Shown piece after piece: positions 1 to 8,393 of a stretch of DNA of 64,000 bases. The number at the start of each line of letters is the position of its first letter. Position 1 is the first letter of the stretch. Origin of the DNA: Acinetobacter sp. YWS30-1 (GTDB lineage Bacteria; Pseudomonadota; Gammaproteobacteria; Pseudomonadales; Moraxellaceae); the NCBI RefSeq assembly GCF_033558715.1, contig NZ_CP114606.1:2418001-2482000 (forward strand), given 5' to 3'. Below the pieces are notes generated by a model. The model did not search any database. It had not been told where the DNA came from and was given only the letters and a program-made list of their open reading frames with translations. Both the position numbers and the translations under genes were made by a program.

Positions 1-1
1 C

Positions 2-430
2 TTCGCAGCGGATTATCTGGATCTGCCAATTCGCCAGAATGAAGAAACGCTGGAAGAATTCCTCAAAGCAGCTCCGGCTCAACTTCTAGTCAAATTTAAA
101 AATACCAACTCGCTGACTTCTCGTATCCGTGATGTATTGAAGAGCCAGATCGGTGAAGAAATGCCGACTTTGAACGATGTCGCATCAATGCTCTATCTGT
201 CTCCACAAACCCTGCGTCGCCGTCTGGCTGCCGAAGGCAAGAGCTATCAGGGCGTGAAAGATGCACTGCGCCGTGATGCCGCAATTCACTTATTGCTTAA
301 TCCGGATCTGACTCTGGAAGATGTTGCGCAACAGGTCGGCTTTAGTGAAACCAGTACTTTCCACCGTGCTTTCAAAAAATGGACAGGGGTAACACCAGGC
401 CTATACCGTCAGTTACACGGTTACCATTAA
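2..430 (+). CDS. AraC-family transcriptional regulator, C-terminal part
   Basis: The frame is open from the first bases of the window, so this is the 3' part of a longer gene whose start lies upstream. The visible 142 residues end in a double helix-turn-helix typical of AraC/XylS DNA-binding domains: a first helix-turn-helix around 'LYLSPQTLRRRLAAEG' and a second around 'EDVAQQVGFSETSTFHRAFK', followed by the usual 'WTGVTPGLYR' ending. The segment before it would be the end of an effector-binding domain. The next genes are a thiolase and a FadB-like enzyme in the same direction, so regulation of that fatty-acid or related acyl-CoA catabolic pair is a reasonable inference, not shown by the sequence. 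A hairpin plus T-run follows at 491-518. Confidence 0.9.
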   Translation, partial: FAADYLDLPIRQNEETLEEFLKAAPAQLLVKFKNTNSLTSRIRDVLKSQIGEEMPTLNDVASMLYLSPQTLRRRLAAEGKSYQGVKDALRRDAAIHLLLNPDLTLEDVAQQVGFSETSTFHRAFKKWTGVTPGLYRQLHGYH

Positions 431-490
431 AAACCTTGCTCTAAAAATGTATACTTGAAAAGTATCGTTTATTAAGCGCTACAAGCCCCT

Positions 491-518
491 AGCCCAAGCT
501 CCAGACTTGGGCTTTTTT
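491..518 (+). terminator. Rho-independent terminator after the AraC-type gene
   Basis: An 8-bp stem (AGCCCAAG paired with CTTGGGCT) with a 7-base loop is followed directly by a T-run. It lies 60 bases after the regulator stop and 137 bases before the thiolase start, so the thiolase has its own promoter. Confidence 0.85.
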
Positions 519-654
519 ATGCCCGCTTTTTAATCCATCAAGACTGACCAAATTGTTCAAATGATCTGGTCCGTTCTCGTCATTGCACTTCAAGATTTAA
601 TCATTACACTCGAAGCATTAGAACAATTTCAGTAAAGCAAGAAAAGGATATTGT

Positions 655-1860
655 ATGAGCGAGGCCTATATTATTGATGCCATTCGCACGCCACGCGGAA
701 AGGGAAAAAAAGACGGATCATTACATGAAGTTAAACCAATTAGTTTACTGACTACGCTCTTAAATGAACTGAAAGATCGCCATAACCTGGATACATCTCA
801 GGTGGATGATATTGTGCTGGGCTGTGTGACTCCAATCGGTGATCAGGGTGCAGACATTGCCAAAACTGCTGCAATTGCCGCAGGCTGGGACAATGATGTG
901 GCTGGCGTTCAGATCAACCGTTTCTGTGCTTCGGGTCTGGAAGCTGTAAATCTGGCAGCACAAAAAGTTCGTTCAGGCTGGGAAGATCTGGTCGTTGCGG
1001 GTGGTGTTGAATCCATGTCTCGCGTTCCGATGGGTTCTGATGGCGGCCCGTGGGCATTAGATCCTGAAACCAATATGGCTTGCGATTTTATTCCACAAGG
1101 CATAGGGGCTGACCTGATCGCGACCATTGATGGTTATAGTCGTGCAGATGTAGATCAATTCGCCGAGCAATCACAAAAGAAAGCGGCAGCAGCCCAAGCG
1201 AATGGTTATTTTGATAAATCTATTATTCCAGTGAAAGATAAAGCTGGCGTCGTGATTCTAGACAAAGATGAATTCATTAAACCGACAACAACTGCAGAAG
1301 GCTTAAGTGCATTAAAGCCAAGTTTTGCAACGATGGGCCAGATAGGCTTTGATGCCATCGCTCTACAGAAATATCCGGAAGTAGGCTCTGTAAACCATGT
1401 ACACCATGCGGGTAATTCTTCAGGCATTGTGGATGGTGCAGCAGTCGTATTACTTGCCTCCGAACAGGCAGTGCAACAGCAAAATCTCAAGCCACGCGCC
1501 AAAGTACTGGCAACGGCACTGGTTGGTGCCGATCCAACCATTATGCTGACCGGCCCTGCCCCGGCTGCACGTAAGGCTTTAGCCAAAGCTGGACTCACCA
1601 TTGATGACATCGATCTGTTTGAAGTCAATGAAGCTTTCGCTGCTGTGATGATGCGCTTTATCAATGAAATGAAAGTTGATCCTCCCAAAGTCAATGTTAA
1701 TGGTGGTGCCATTGCCATGGGACATCCACTCGGTGCGACCGGCGCCATGATTCTAGGCACTTTACTGGATGAACTGGAACGTCAAGGTAAGAAACGTGGA
1801 CTGGCTACCCTGTGTGTGGGTGGTGGTATGGGCATCGCAACCATTATTGAGTTGGTATAA
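655..1860 (+). CDS. Acetyl-CoA C-acyltransferase (thiolase, FadA-like)
   Basis: A 401-residue thiolase. It performs the last step of beta-oxidation, cleaving 3-ketoacyl-CoA with CoA to acetyl-CoA and a shortened acyl-CoA. The nucleophilic cysteine is Cys91 in '[10 protein letters not shown]'. The C-terminal catalytic motifs are '[15 protein letters not shown]' (His357) and 'LCVGGGMG' (Cys387), all in the expected positions, and the length is normal for the family. The start has a good ribosome site (AAAAGGA, about 6 bases upstream). The stop is followed after 10 bases by the ATG of the multifunctional FadB-like protein, so the two form an operon. This thiolase-first order differs from E. coli fadBA, so it may serve a specialised acyl-CoA pathway. 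Confidence 0.93.
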   Translation: MSEAYIIDAIRTPRGKGKKDGSLHEVKPISLLTTLLNELKDRHNLDTSQVDDIVLGCVTPIGDQGADIAKTAAIAAGWDNDVAGVQINRFCASGLEAVNLAAQKVRSGWEDLVVAGGVESMSRVPMGSDGGPWALDPETNMACDFIPQGIGADLIATIDGYSRADVDQFAEQSQKKAAAAQANGYFDKSIIPVKDKAGVVILDKDEFIKPTTTAEGLSALKPSFATMGQIGFDAIALQKYPEVGSVNHVHHAGNSSGIVDGAAVVLLASEQAVQQQNLKPRAKVLATALVGADPTIMLTGPAPAARKALAKAGLTIDDIDLFEVNEAFAAVMMRFINEMKVDPPKVNVNGGAIAMGHPLGATGAMILGTLLDELERQGKKRGLATLCVGGGMGIATIIELV

Positions 1861-1870
1861 GGAGATCAGC

Positions 1871-4004
1871 ATGAGCGCAATTCAATATCAAAAAACTGAA
1901 GATCACATTGTCATTCTGACCTTTGATTCTCCGAACCAGTCCGCCAATACCATGAATGCCGACTTTCGCGCGACTCTGGAAGAAGTCGTTGCCCAGTTAC
2001 AAGCAGATGAACAGATCGCCGGGATTATTTTCCGATCAGCAAAAAAAACATTCTTTGCTGGCGGTGATCTAGATGAGTTAATTCAGGCGACGCCTGAACA
2101 TGCCACCGAATTCTTCAATATGATTGAAGACATGAAAGCCAAACTGCGTTATATCGAAACGCGTGGTATTCCAGTAGTGGCAGCTTTAAATGGTACAGCC
2201 TTAGGCGGTGGTTGGGAAATTGCTTTATGTGCCCATCATCGTATTGCGCTGAATGATGCCAAAACCAAGTTTGGTTTACCTGAAGTCACTTTAGGCTTGC
2301 TGCCAGGCGGTGGCGGTATTGTCCGCATGGTTCGTCTGCTAGGCCTGCAAAATGCCTTACCTTTGCTGATGGAAGGCAAACAGTTCGGTGTAGAGAAAGC
2401 CAAGTCTTTGGGACTGGTGCATGACACAGCCGACTCACTGGATGAGTTACTAGATAAATCTATAGCCTGGATTAAACAACATCCGCAATCTCAACAGCCT
2501 TTCGATGTAAAAGGCTACAAAATTCCGGGAGGCTCTCCTTCTTCGCCTGCCGTTGCACAGATGCTGGCCATTGCTCCTGCGATGTTGCGTGATAAAACCA
2601 AGGGTTGTTATCCAGCACCAGAATCTATTCTCTCCGCTGCGGTTGAAGGTGCTCAGGTTGATGTCGATACTGCGCTAAGAATTGAGTCGCGTTATTTCAC
2701 CTATCTCGCTACCGGCCAGATTTCCAAGAACATGATCGGTACATTCTGGCATGGCATGAATGCCATCAAGTCGGGTGCCAGCCGTCCTAAAGACTTTACG
2801 CCATGGAAAGCCACTAAAGTAGGTATTTTGGGTGCAGGCATGATGGGTGCTGGTATTGCCTATGTCACTGCCAGTAAAGGCATTCAGGTGGTGCTGAAGG
2901 ATATTTCGGTCGAAGCTGCGGAAAAAGGCAAAGCGTATAGCCAGAAATTACTGGATAAAAAAAGTGGCTCAAGGCCGCTTAACAGCCGAAAAACGTGACC
3001 AGATTTTAGCTCTGATCCATGCTACTGCGAGCATGGCAGATTTAGCAGGTTGTGACCTGATTATTGAAGCAGTATTTGAAAATCAGGAACTCAAAGCCAA
3101 AGTTACTCAGGAAGCAGAGCAATATTTATCAGCCAACGGTGTAATGGCATCCAATACCTCAACTCTACCCATCAGTGACCTAGCTCAAGCCTCTCAGAAT
3201 CAGGCAAATTTTATCGGTCTGCATTTCTTTAGCCCAGTCGACAAAATGCAACTGGTCGAGATCATTAAGGGGAAAAATACTTCAGCAGAAACACTGGCCA
3301 AGGCATTTGACTATGTGCAGCAGATTGGCAAGCTACCGATTGTAGTGAATGACAGCCGTGGCTTCTTTACTAGCCGTGTCTTTGGCACCTTTGTACAGGA
3401 AGGATTACGTTTGCTTGCCGAAGGTGTGCATCCAGCTCGTATTGAAATGGCTGCGCTGAAAGCCGGTATGCCAGTCGGACCACTTGCTATTCAGGATGAA
3501 GTCTCTCTGACGCTTTCTGAGCATGTAGCTGCAGAAAGCCGTAAGGCTCTGGCTACACAAGGCAAAGAACGTCCAAGCACCGATGCGGATGCCGTGATTC
3601 AAACCATGATTCATGAGTTTAACCGTAAAGGCAAAGCTGCTGGTGCAGGTTTTTATGACTATCCTGAAGGGGGCAAAAAGCAGCTATGGTCTGGCTTGGA
3701 GCATTGGTATAAAGAAGTGGATATTTCTGAACAGGAAATGATAGACCGCTTCCTGTTTGTTCAAGCCCTCGATACTGTGCGCTGTCTGGAAGAAGGTGTG
3801 CTGGAATCAGTGGTCGATGCCAATATCGGTTCAATCTTTGGAATTGGTTTTGCCGCCTGGACGGGAGGTGCAGTGCAGTTCTTGAACCAGTATGGTTTAA
3901 CCAAGACCTTGAATCGTGCTGAAATCCTAGAACGTAAATATGGCGAACGTTTCAAAGCGCCACAGTTACTCAAACAGAAAGTTGCTGAAGGTCAGCGTTT
4001 TTAA
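1871..4004 (+). pseudogene. FadB-like enoyl-CoA hydratase / 3-hydroxyacyl-CoA dehydrogenase, frameshifted
   Basis: Read across one frameshift this is a single protein of about 710 residues. The N-terminal crotonase domain has the oxyanion-hole segment 'GTALGGGWEIAL' and 'LPEVTLGLLPGGGG'. The NAD-binding Rossmann motif is 'GILGAGMMGAGIAYV', and the 3-hydroxyacyl-CoA dehydrogenase part has 'LHFFSPVDKMQLVEII'. It would hydrate enoyl-CoA and oxidise 3-hydroxyacyl-CoA ahead of the thiolase. The start is the ATG at 1871 behind AAGGAG. At 2957-2963 there are seven A's. With six, 'LLDKK' continues as 'VAQGRLTAEKRD'; with seven, the frame stops at 2998. So the upstream reading frame makes hydratase plus a cut NAD domain, and the rest lies in the third frame to 4004. 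This is a true pseudogene, a slippage site or a homopolymer sequencing error. Confidence 0.88.
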
Positions 4005-4025
4005 AACCTGAGTCTAAAAAAAGAG

Positions 4026-4037
4026 GAGCTTAACTCC
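4026..4037. repeat. Left 12-bp target-site duplication of the first IS4-family element
   Basis: GAGCTTAACTCC occurs here and again at 5305-5316, immediately outside the element ends. The copies are the two halves of a former terminator hairpin (GAGGAG, CTTAA, CTCCTC flanked by A's and T's). A 10-13 bp duplication is usual for the IS4 family. Confidence 0.85.
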
Positions 4038-5304
4038 ACTGCTGTCCCATAGTTTGCTTTAAATAAAAAAACCTGAGTCCTAACAGTTAAAATATGAGTG
4101 CAAACAAACACTTTAACGACCAGGATTCAGGTTTTGTCCCATCAGAATACCGTATTTCATGAGCTAATTAAACCTGTTGTGCGACAGGATTTTGAACAAC
4201 TTGCTAAAGTACACCATGTTGGACAGAAATTTAGAGCGGCTTCCCGGTGGGATCAGTTTATTGCCATATTGATGTCTCAATTCTCTTGTAGGCAAAGTCT
4301 GAGAGATATTCAATCCAATTTGGAGTGCCAACAGGAAAAGCTAAGTCATCTCGGAGCAAAGTCTATTCCCCGAAGCACGCTGGCACGAATCAATGAGCAG
4401 CAGCCTGCTGCCTTGTATCAACAGCTATTTTACAAGTTGCTTAAATACTATGACCACTCAAAAGTCGCTCATAAATTTCGCTTTAAGAATCCCTTGTATT
4501 CCTTGGATGCCAGTCATATTGACCTGTCGCTTTCCTTATGTGAATGGGCCAAAGTTCACGACTCAAAAGCCAGCATGAAACTCAGTATAGGATTGAATCA
4601 CAGCAATGATATTCCTGAGTTTGTTGCAGTTGAAAATGGCAAAGAAAATGACATGGTACAAGGCCGCAAATTCCAGTTTCCTGCTGGCAGCATTGTAGTT
4701 TTTGATAAAGGCTATGTCGATTACCAATGGTATGCAAATCTGACTGCTCAAAACATTGGATTTGTCACACGTTTTAGGCCTAAATCTGTGTATCAGGTGA
4801 TCCAGCAACATCCAGTGCTTGAATCCAAAGGTATTCTAAAAGATGAAACCATTCAGCTGAATAGCGCACATGCCCTAAAAAGAAAAGCCCCAGTGTTAAG
4901 AAGAATTGAATATAGAGATCAGCAAAGTGGCAAGCACTTTAGCTTTCTCAGCAATAACTTTCATTTAGCCGCCTCCACCATTGCGGTGATTTATAAAGAT
5001 CGTTGGAAAGTTGAGCTGTTCTTTAAGGCGATTAAGCAGAATCTCAAATTAAAAGCGTTTCTAGGCCGCAGCAGGAACGCAATTCAGACACAAATCTGGA
5101 TTGCGATGATCGCCTATTTATTGGTGAGTTTCGCTCAACATTTAGGAAAAACAGGTTGGACAGTTCAACGTTTACTCAGAATAATTCAAGTGAATTTGTT
5201 TGAAAGAAGAACTTTAAAAGCTTTATTTTCACCCGATAAAATACCCATAAAACAAGAGGAAGCTCATTTGAGCTTCTTCTTGTGAAAAATTGTGGGACAG
5301 CAAT
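4038..5304 (+). mobile_element. IS4-family insertion sequence (first copy type, 1267 bp)
   Basis: The ends are ACTGCTGTCCCATAG on the left and, read inward from the right, ATTGCTGTCCCACAA: short imperfect inverted repeats sharing TGCTGTCCCA. Both ends are flanked by the 12-bp direct repeat GAGCTTAACTCC. One transposase gene fills the element in the same direction as the beta-oxidation operon. Removing the element and one repeat copy rebuilds a bidirectional hairpin with A- and T-runs, so it inserted into the terminator of the FadB-like gene. Confidence 0.88.
4098..5285 (+). CDS. IS4-family DDE transposase
   Basis: This 395-residue transposase appears intact. The N-terminal segment 'NTVFHELIKPVVRQDFEQLA ... 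RWDQFIAILMSQFS' is typical of the subgroup with a DUF4372-like N-terminus. Catalytic aspartates are in 'YSLDASHIDL' and 'VVFDKGYVDYQW'. The YREK signature fits exactly: Y, two residues, R, three, E, six, K in 'YKDRWKVELFFKAIK'. The frame starts at GTG; an ATG four bases upstream is out of frame. Because the host terminator is split by the element, transcription from the thiolase/FadB operon may run into this gene. Confidence 0.9.
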   Translation: MQTNTLTTRIQVLSHQNTVFHELIKPVVRQDFEQLAKVHHVGQKFRAASRWDQFIAILMSQFSCRQSLRDIQSNLECQQEKLSHLGAKSIPRSTLARINEQQPAALYQQLFYKLLKYYDHSKVAHKFRFKNPLYSLDASHIDLSLSLCEWAKVHDSKASMKLSIGLNHSNDIPEFVAVENGKENDMVQGRKFQFPAGSIVVFDKGYVDYQWYANLTAQNIGFVTRFRPKSVYQVIQQHPVLESKGILKDETIQLNSAHALKRKAPVLRRIEYRDQQSGKHFSFLSNNFHLAASTIAVIYKDRWKVELFFKAIKQNLKLKAFLGRSRNAIQTQIWIAMIAYLLVSFAQHLGKTGWTVQRLLRIIQVNLFERRTLKALFSPDKIPIKQEEAHLSFFL

Positions 5305-5316
5305 GAGCTTAACTCC
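5305..5316. repeat. Right 12-bp target-site duplication of the first IS4-family element
   Basis: Second copy of GAGCTTAACTCC, followed by TCTTTTTT, the downstream T-run of the interrupted terminator. Confidence 0.85.
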
Positions 5317-5440
5317 TCTTTTTTATTTCAACACCATAGAATTTCTAAGCCTGATATTCTCTCTAAATGACACATTTTGATCTGCTTTCCAGGCAATTTA
5401 TGTTATAAAGTTACATGAGTTAGACATCCACGATGGGTAC

Positions 5441-5800
5441 ATGCATATGACTGATCACAGTTCACCTGAAAAATCACCTTGGGGTTGGAAAGCACTGATT
5501 ATCTTCTGTATTTTAGGTGGATTATTCATGTTGTTTTTCTGGCTTGCGGTCAGCAATGAACCAGACTACATGCCAAGCCAGCAAAAGAAAGAAAATACCC
5601 AGCAGCATGCTTTTAAGAATGCACCTGCGATGTCTCCAGAAGCTTTAGCCAAAGCACAGGCTGACCGTGAAGCTCGTCAGGCGACCTCTTCATCTCATCA
5701 GACTCATGAGACGAGCGTGGAAGAGCACAATATGTCTGCTGAAGAACATGCACAGATGGACAATGCTAGCCATGACGAAAATACCACTCATGGCCACTAA
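5441..5800 (+). CDS. Small membrane-anchored protein with histidine-rich tail, unknown function
   Basis: A 119-residue protein I do not recognise. A short polar N-terminus precedes one strongly hydrophobic segment (about residues 17-39, 'ALIIFCILGGLFMLFFWLAV'). The remaining 80 residues are hydrophilic, rich in Ala, Glu, Gln and His, and end '...HDENTTHGH'. This fits a single-pass inner-membrane protein; topology is not decided by the sequence. The histidine and acidic tail could bind metal, which is a guess. A second in-frame ATG two codons later (5447) is an alternative start. It stands alone, ending at a bidirectional terminator shared with the GNAT gene. Confidence 0.7.
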   Translation: MHMTDHSSPEKSPWGWKALIIFCILGGLFMLFFWLAVSNEPDYMPSQQKKENTQQHAFKNAPAMSPEALAKAQADREARQATSSSHQTHETSVEEHNMSAEEHAQMDNASHDENTTHGH

Positions 5801-5820
5801 GCAGTTCCAAGATCAAATTT

Positions 5821-5850
5821 AAAAAAGCGAGGTTTTCCTCGCTTTTTTAT
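5821..5850. terminator. Bidirectional rho-independent terminator
   Basis: The stem GCGAGG/CCTCGC has a 4-base loop and A-run and T-run flanks, so it can end transcripts from both sides. It lies between the convergent small membrane protein gene and the acetyltransferase gene. Confidence 0.85.
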
Positions 5851-5853
5851 TTT

Positions 5854-6291
5854 TTAGTCTTTTAAGCTGAGATACATATCTATATGTGGAATGCCACAAT
5901 CCAGATATTCTTCACCCTGCACGTCAAAACCCAAGTTCTGATAAAAGCCAATCGCATGTACCTGTGAAGAAAGCTTTAGGAATTCACGTTGCTCTGCCTT
6001 GGCCTGATCAATCACAGCCTGCATGATCTTTTGGCCAATACCCGTACCACGTGCCGACTGTAATACAGCTACGCGACCAATACTGTGATTCTTTAATAAG
6101 CGTGCAGTCGCCACGGCTTGATCCTGTAAATAAGCCACAAAATGCGTAGAGATTGCATCCTCCACATCCCATTCATCTTCAGGAGCAATTTGCTGTTCCT
6201 GAATAAAAACGGCTTCACGTATCACTCTGGCATCTTGGGCTAACTCATCCCAGCTGCCTGACACGATCTTAAGATTGTGATTGTCTAGCAT
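5854..6291 (-). CDS. GNAT-family N-acetyltransferase
   Basis: A 145-residue single-domain acetyltransferase. The acetyl-CoA-binding motif A is 'GRVAVLQSARGTGIGQKIMQAVIDQA' with the R/Q-x-x-G-x-G/A loop 'RGTGIG'. The N-terminal 'VFIQEQQIAPEDEWDVED' resembles the ElaA/YjcF-type subgroup. The substrate cannot be predicted. Its start overlaps the end of the upstream methyltransferase gene by 7 bases, indicating translational coupling and possibly linked function. Confidence 0.85.
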   Translation of the reverse strand: MLDNHNLKIVSGSWDELAQDARVIREAVFIQEQQIAPEDEWDVEDAISTHFVAYLQDQAVATARLLKNHSIGRVAVLQSARGTGIGQKIMQAVIDQAKAEQREFLKLSSQVHAIGFYQNLGFDVQGEEYLDCGIPHIDMYLSLKD

Positions 6292-7535
6292 TTAGAACCA
6301 ATTCCCTGCTGATCCCACTGGTTATTCAATAACAATTCCAGTGAATGTTTTTGAATTCCATACATCTCTTTTAATACCTGAATCTGGGCGAGAACAGCCT
6401 GATCGGGCTGTTCATAATCCTTCCGCTTGGTCGCCAGAATCATTTTATTTTTACTGGTGTGTTCTAGGGCCACAAATTCAAAGACCTTGGTTTCATACCC
6501 ATACGCCTTAAGCAATAAGGCACGAATGGTATCCGTCAGCATTTCGGCTTGCTGCCCAGCATGGATGCCAAACTGCAACATTGGTGACAGCACTTTCGGA
6601 CTCTGTAATTGCGGTCTTAACTCTTTATGACAGCATGGAGCACACATGATGATCTGTGCATTCAAGCGAATACCGCTATGGATTGCAAAATCGGTCGCCA
6701 CAGCACAGGCATGCAGAGCGATCATCACATCGAGACGTTCCGGTTCATAGGTACGCACATCGCCCTGGAAGAAATCCAGCTGGCTAAAACCGGATTGCTG
6801 TGCAACATTCTGACAGAACTCGACCATTTTGGGATTCAGCTCTACGCCAGTGACATACGGCGTCTGGCCATGTTTTTGCATATAGTCATACAGCGCACAG
6901 GTTAAATATCCCTTACCTGAACCAAAATCAACGATACGTAATCCTTGTTCCTGTGGCTGGATTTGTGCCAGTGCGCCTGAGAAAATCTCGACAAATTTAT
7001 TAATCTGTTTCCACTTACGCGCCATGCTCGGAATGATCTGGCCTTGCTGATCGGTGATTCCTAAATGCTGTAGGAATACACTGTCCTGATCGACATAACG
7101 CTGTTTAACCCGGTCATGGCCCTGCTCGGCTTTTGACTTTGTAGAGGCAGGTTTAGCTTTACTTCGTGTCAGCATGGCCTTTTTCTTGTTTTTCTTCAGC
7201 TGCAATTCTTCCTGATCGGTAAACAGGTTAGCTTGCTTGCAACAGGCCAATAATTCCGTTACTTGAGTCAAGGCTTCATTCAAAGGATAGTTTTTGGTGA
7301 CATCCTGAGTCTTGTATCGATAGACACAGCTCAAAACCTTCTGTTCATTGAGCGAAATGACTCTAAAGGTCATTTTCTCCAATTGTTCAAGTTCACCTTT
7401 ATACTGACTCAAAATCAGACGATCAAAATGATCAGTTTCAAAGGCTTGCTGAAAAGCCTCCAAGAATTGTTGTTCCTGAACCGAGAGAGAAGTCGATGGC
7501 GACATAAGAAAAACCTGATATGAATTGCTGCTCAA
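6285..7535 (-). CDS. SAM-dependent methyltransferase (Methyltransf_32-like)
   Basis: A 416-residue protein. The first ~150 residues are poorly recognisable and contain a very basic stretch ('KKNKKKAMLTRSKAKPASTKSKAE') that could bind nucleic acid. The rest is a class I methyltransferase: SAM motif I 'RIVDFGSGKGYLTCALYDYM', an acidic post-I motif 'VTGVELNPKMVEFC', and 'DVMIALHACAVATDFAI'. The cysteine-containing 'MCAPCCHKELRPQL' is characteristic of the PF13679 group, which includes putative RNA methyltransferases. The target is unknown. The gene overlaps the acetyltransferase and is divergent from the hemolysin-III-like gene. Confidence 0.8.
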   Translation of the reverse strand: MSSNSYQVFLMSPSTSLSVQEQQFLEAFQQAFETDHFDRLILSQYKGELEQLEKMTFRVISLNEQKVLSCVYRYKTQDVTKNYPLNEALTQVTELLACCKQANLFTDQEELQLKKNKKKAMLTRSKAKPASTKSKAEQGHDRVKQRYVDQDSVFLQHLGITDQQGQIIPSMARKWKQINKFVEIFSGALAQIQPQEQGLRIVDFGSGKGYLTCALYDYMQKHGQTPYVTGVELNPKMVEFCQNVAQQSGFSQLDFFQGDVRTYEPERLDVMIALHACAVATDFAIHSGIRLNAQIIMCAPCCHKELRPQLQSPKVLSPMLQFGIHAGQQAEMLTDTIRALLLKAYGYETKVFEFVALEHTSKNKMILATKRKDYEQPDQAVLAQIQVLKEMYGIQKHSLELLLNNQWDQQGIGSKC

Positions 7536-7597
7536 GTTTAATTGTTCTTAACTTAAAAGCAAAATTGAATTATTATACAAGTGTATATTTAAAAAGA

Positions 7598-8251
7598 ATG
7601 ACAACCATGCAGAATGCTCCCCTAGTTCCAGATTATGATCACAATGAGGAACGGATTAATTATATTAGTCATGGCCTCGGTGCTGCACTGGCTTTAATTG
7701 CCGGTATTTTATTGATTATTAAAGGCTCTTATTTGAGTGCCGGACAATGGATTGGCCTTTGGGTCTATGCTTTCAGCATGATTCTGCTTTTTTCCGCTTC
7801 GATGCTCTACCATATGTCTACGGCTGCAGACCGACGCTATTTTTACAAAAAAGTTGATCATACGGCAATTTATTACCTGATTGCAGGTACCTATACCCCG
7901 TTTCTGTCGATTGCGATTCCAACAGCCAAAGCCCAGTATTTACTGATTGCCTTATGGGTGATTGCTGTACTGGGAACACTATTCAAGTTCATTTTCATCA
8001 ACCGTTTCCAGAAACTTTCTTTGGTCGCTTATCTGGTCATGGGATGGCTGGCATTACTGGTTATGGACGATATGCAGCAGCACTTAAGTGCTCAATCTTT
8101 AACCTTTCTGATCATTGGTGGCTTAGCATACACTGTAGGTGCATTGTTTTACGCTTTAAAAAGAGTAAGATATACCCACGCTATCTGGCACATTTTTGTA
8201 TTGATAGGCGCAGGATCACATTTTCTGTCTATTTATCTTTACGTGATTTAA
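7598..8251 (+). CDS. Hemolysin III family (PAQR/TrhA) membrane protein
   Basis: About 217 residues from the ATG at 7598 (an ATG at 7607 is also possible; a longer frame from 7520 begins inside the divergent gene's 5' region and is less likely). Seven hydrophobic segments are visible. The family residues are present: 'ERINYISHGLGAALA' near the N-terminus, 'FSASMLYHMS' and 'DHTAIYYLIAGTYTPF' in the middle, and 'HAIWHIFVLIGAGSHFLSIYLYV' at the C-terminus; the conserved His residues are the expected zinc ligands. Members of the family are implicated in membrane energetics and lipid homeostasis rather than proven hemolysis. Confidence 0.88.
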   Translation: MTTMQNAPLVPDYDHNEERINYISHGLGAALALIAGILLIIKGSYLSAGQWIGLWVYAFSMILLFSASMLYHMSTAADRRYFYKKVDHTAIYYLIAGTYTPFLSIAIPTAKAQYLLIALWVIAVLGTLFKFIFINRFQKLSLVAYLVMGWLALLVMDDMQQHLSAQSLTFLIIGGLAYTVGALFYALKRVRYTHAIWHIFVLIGAGSHFLSIYLYVI

Positions 8252-8310
8252 TCATCTCATTTCTCCATTTCAGTGACCCTGAGCGAGTTGAAACGAGAAG
8301 ATTGCAGTTG

Positions 8311-8349
8311 TTTTTTTAAAAAATTACGCCTTTTTTAAAAAGATTACGC
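8311..8349. repeat. Tandem ~19-bp direct repeat upstream of the MHS transporter
   Basis: Two adjacent copies of TTTTTTAAAAA(A/G)ATTACGC occur at about 8311-8330 and 8331-8349, with one clear mismatch. They lie 45-80 bases before the transporter start and could be a regulator-binding site or an AT-rich promoter element. Function is not established. Confidence 0.5.
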
Positions 8350-8393
8350 TTTTAAAACTAAGTTTTTTATTTTTAGTAAGTGTAAGGTTATTC

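Noticed and set aside
1206-1760. Long minus-strand open frame (184 codons) opposite the thiolase gene
   Set aside because: It is the antisense shadow of a highly conserved thiolase; the predicted protein has no domain character and no ribosome site.
2964-4004. Independent 3-hydroxyacyl-CoA dehydrogenase gene starting at GTG 2964
   Set aside because: It starts inside the Rossmann domain and fuses perfectly to the upstream frame when one A is removed, so it is the second half of a single gene.
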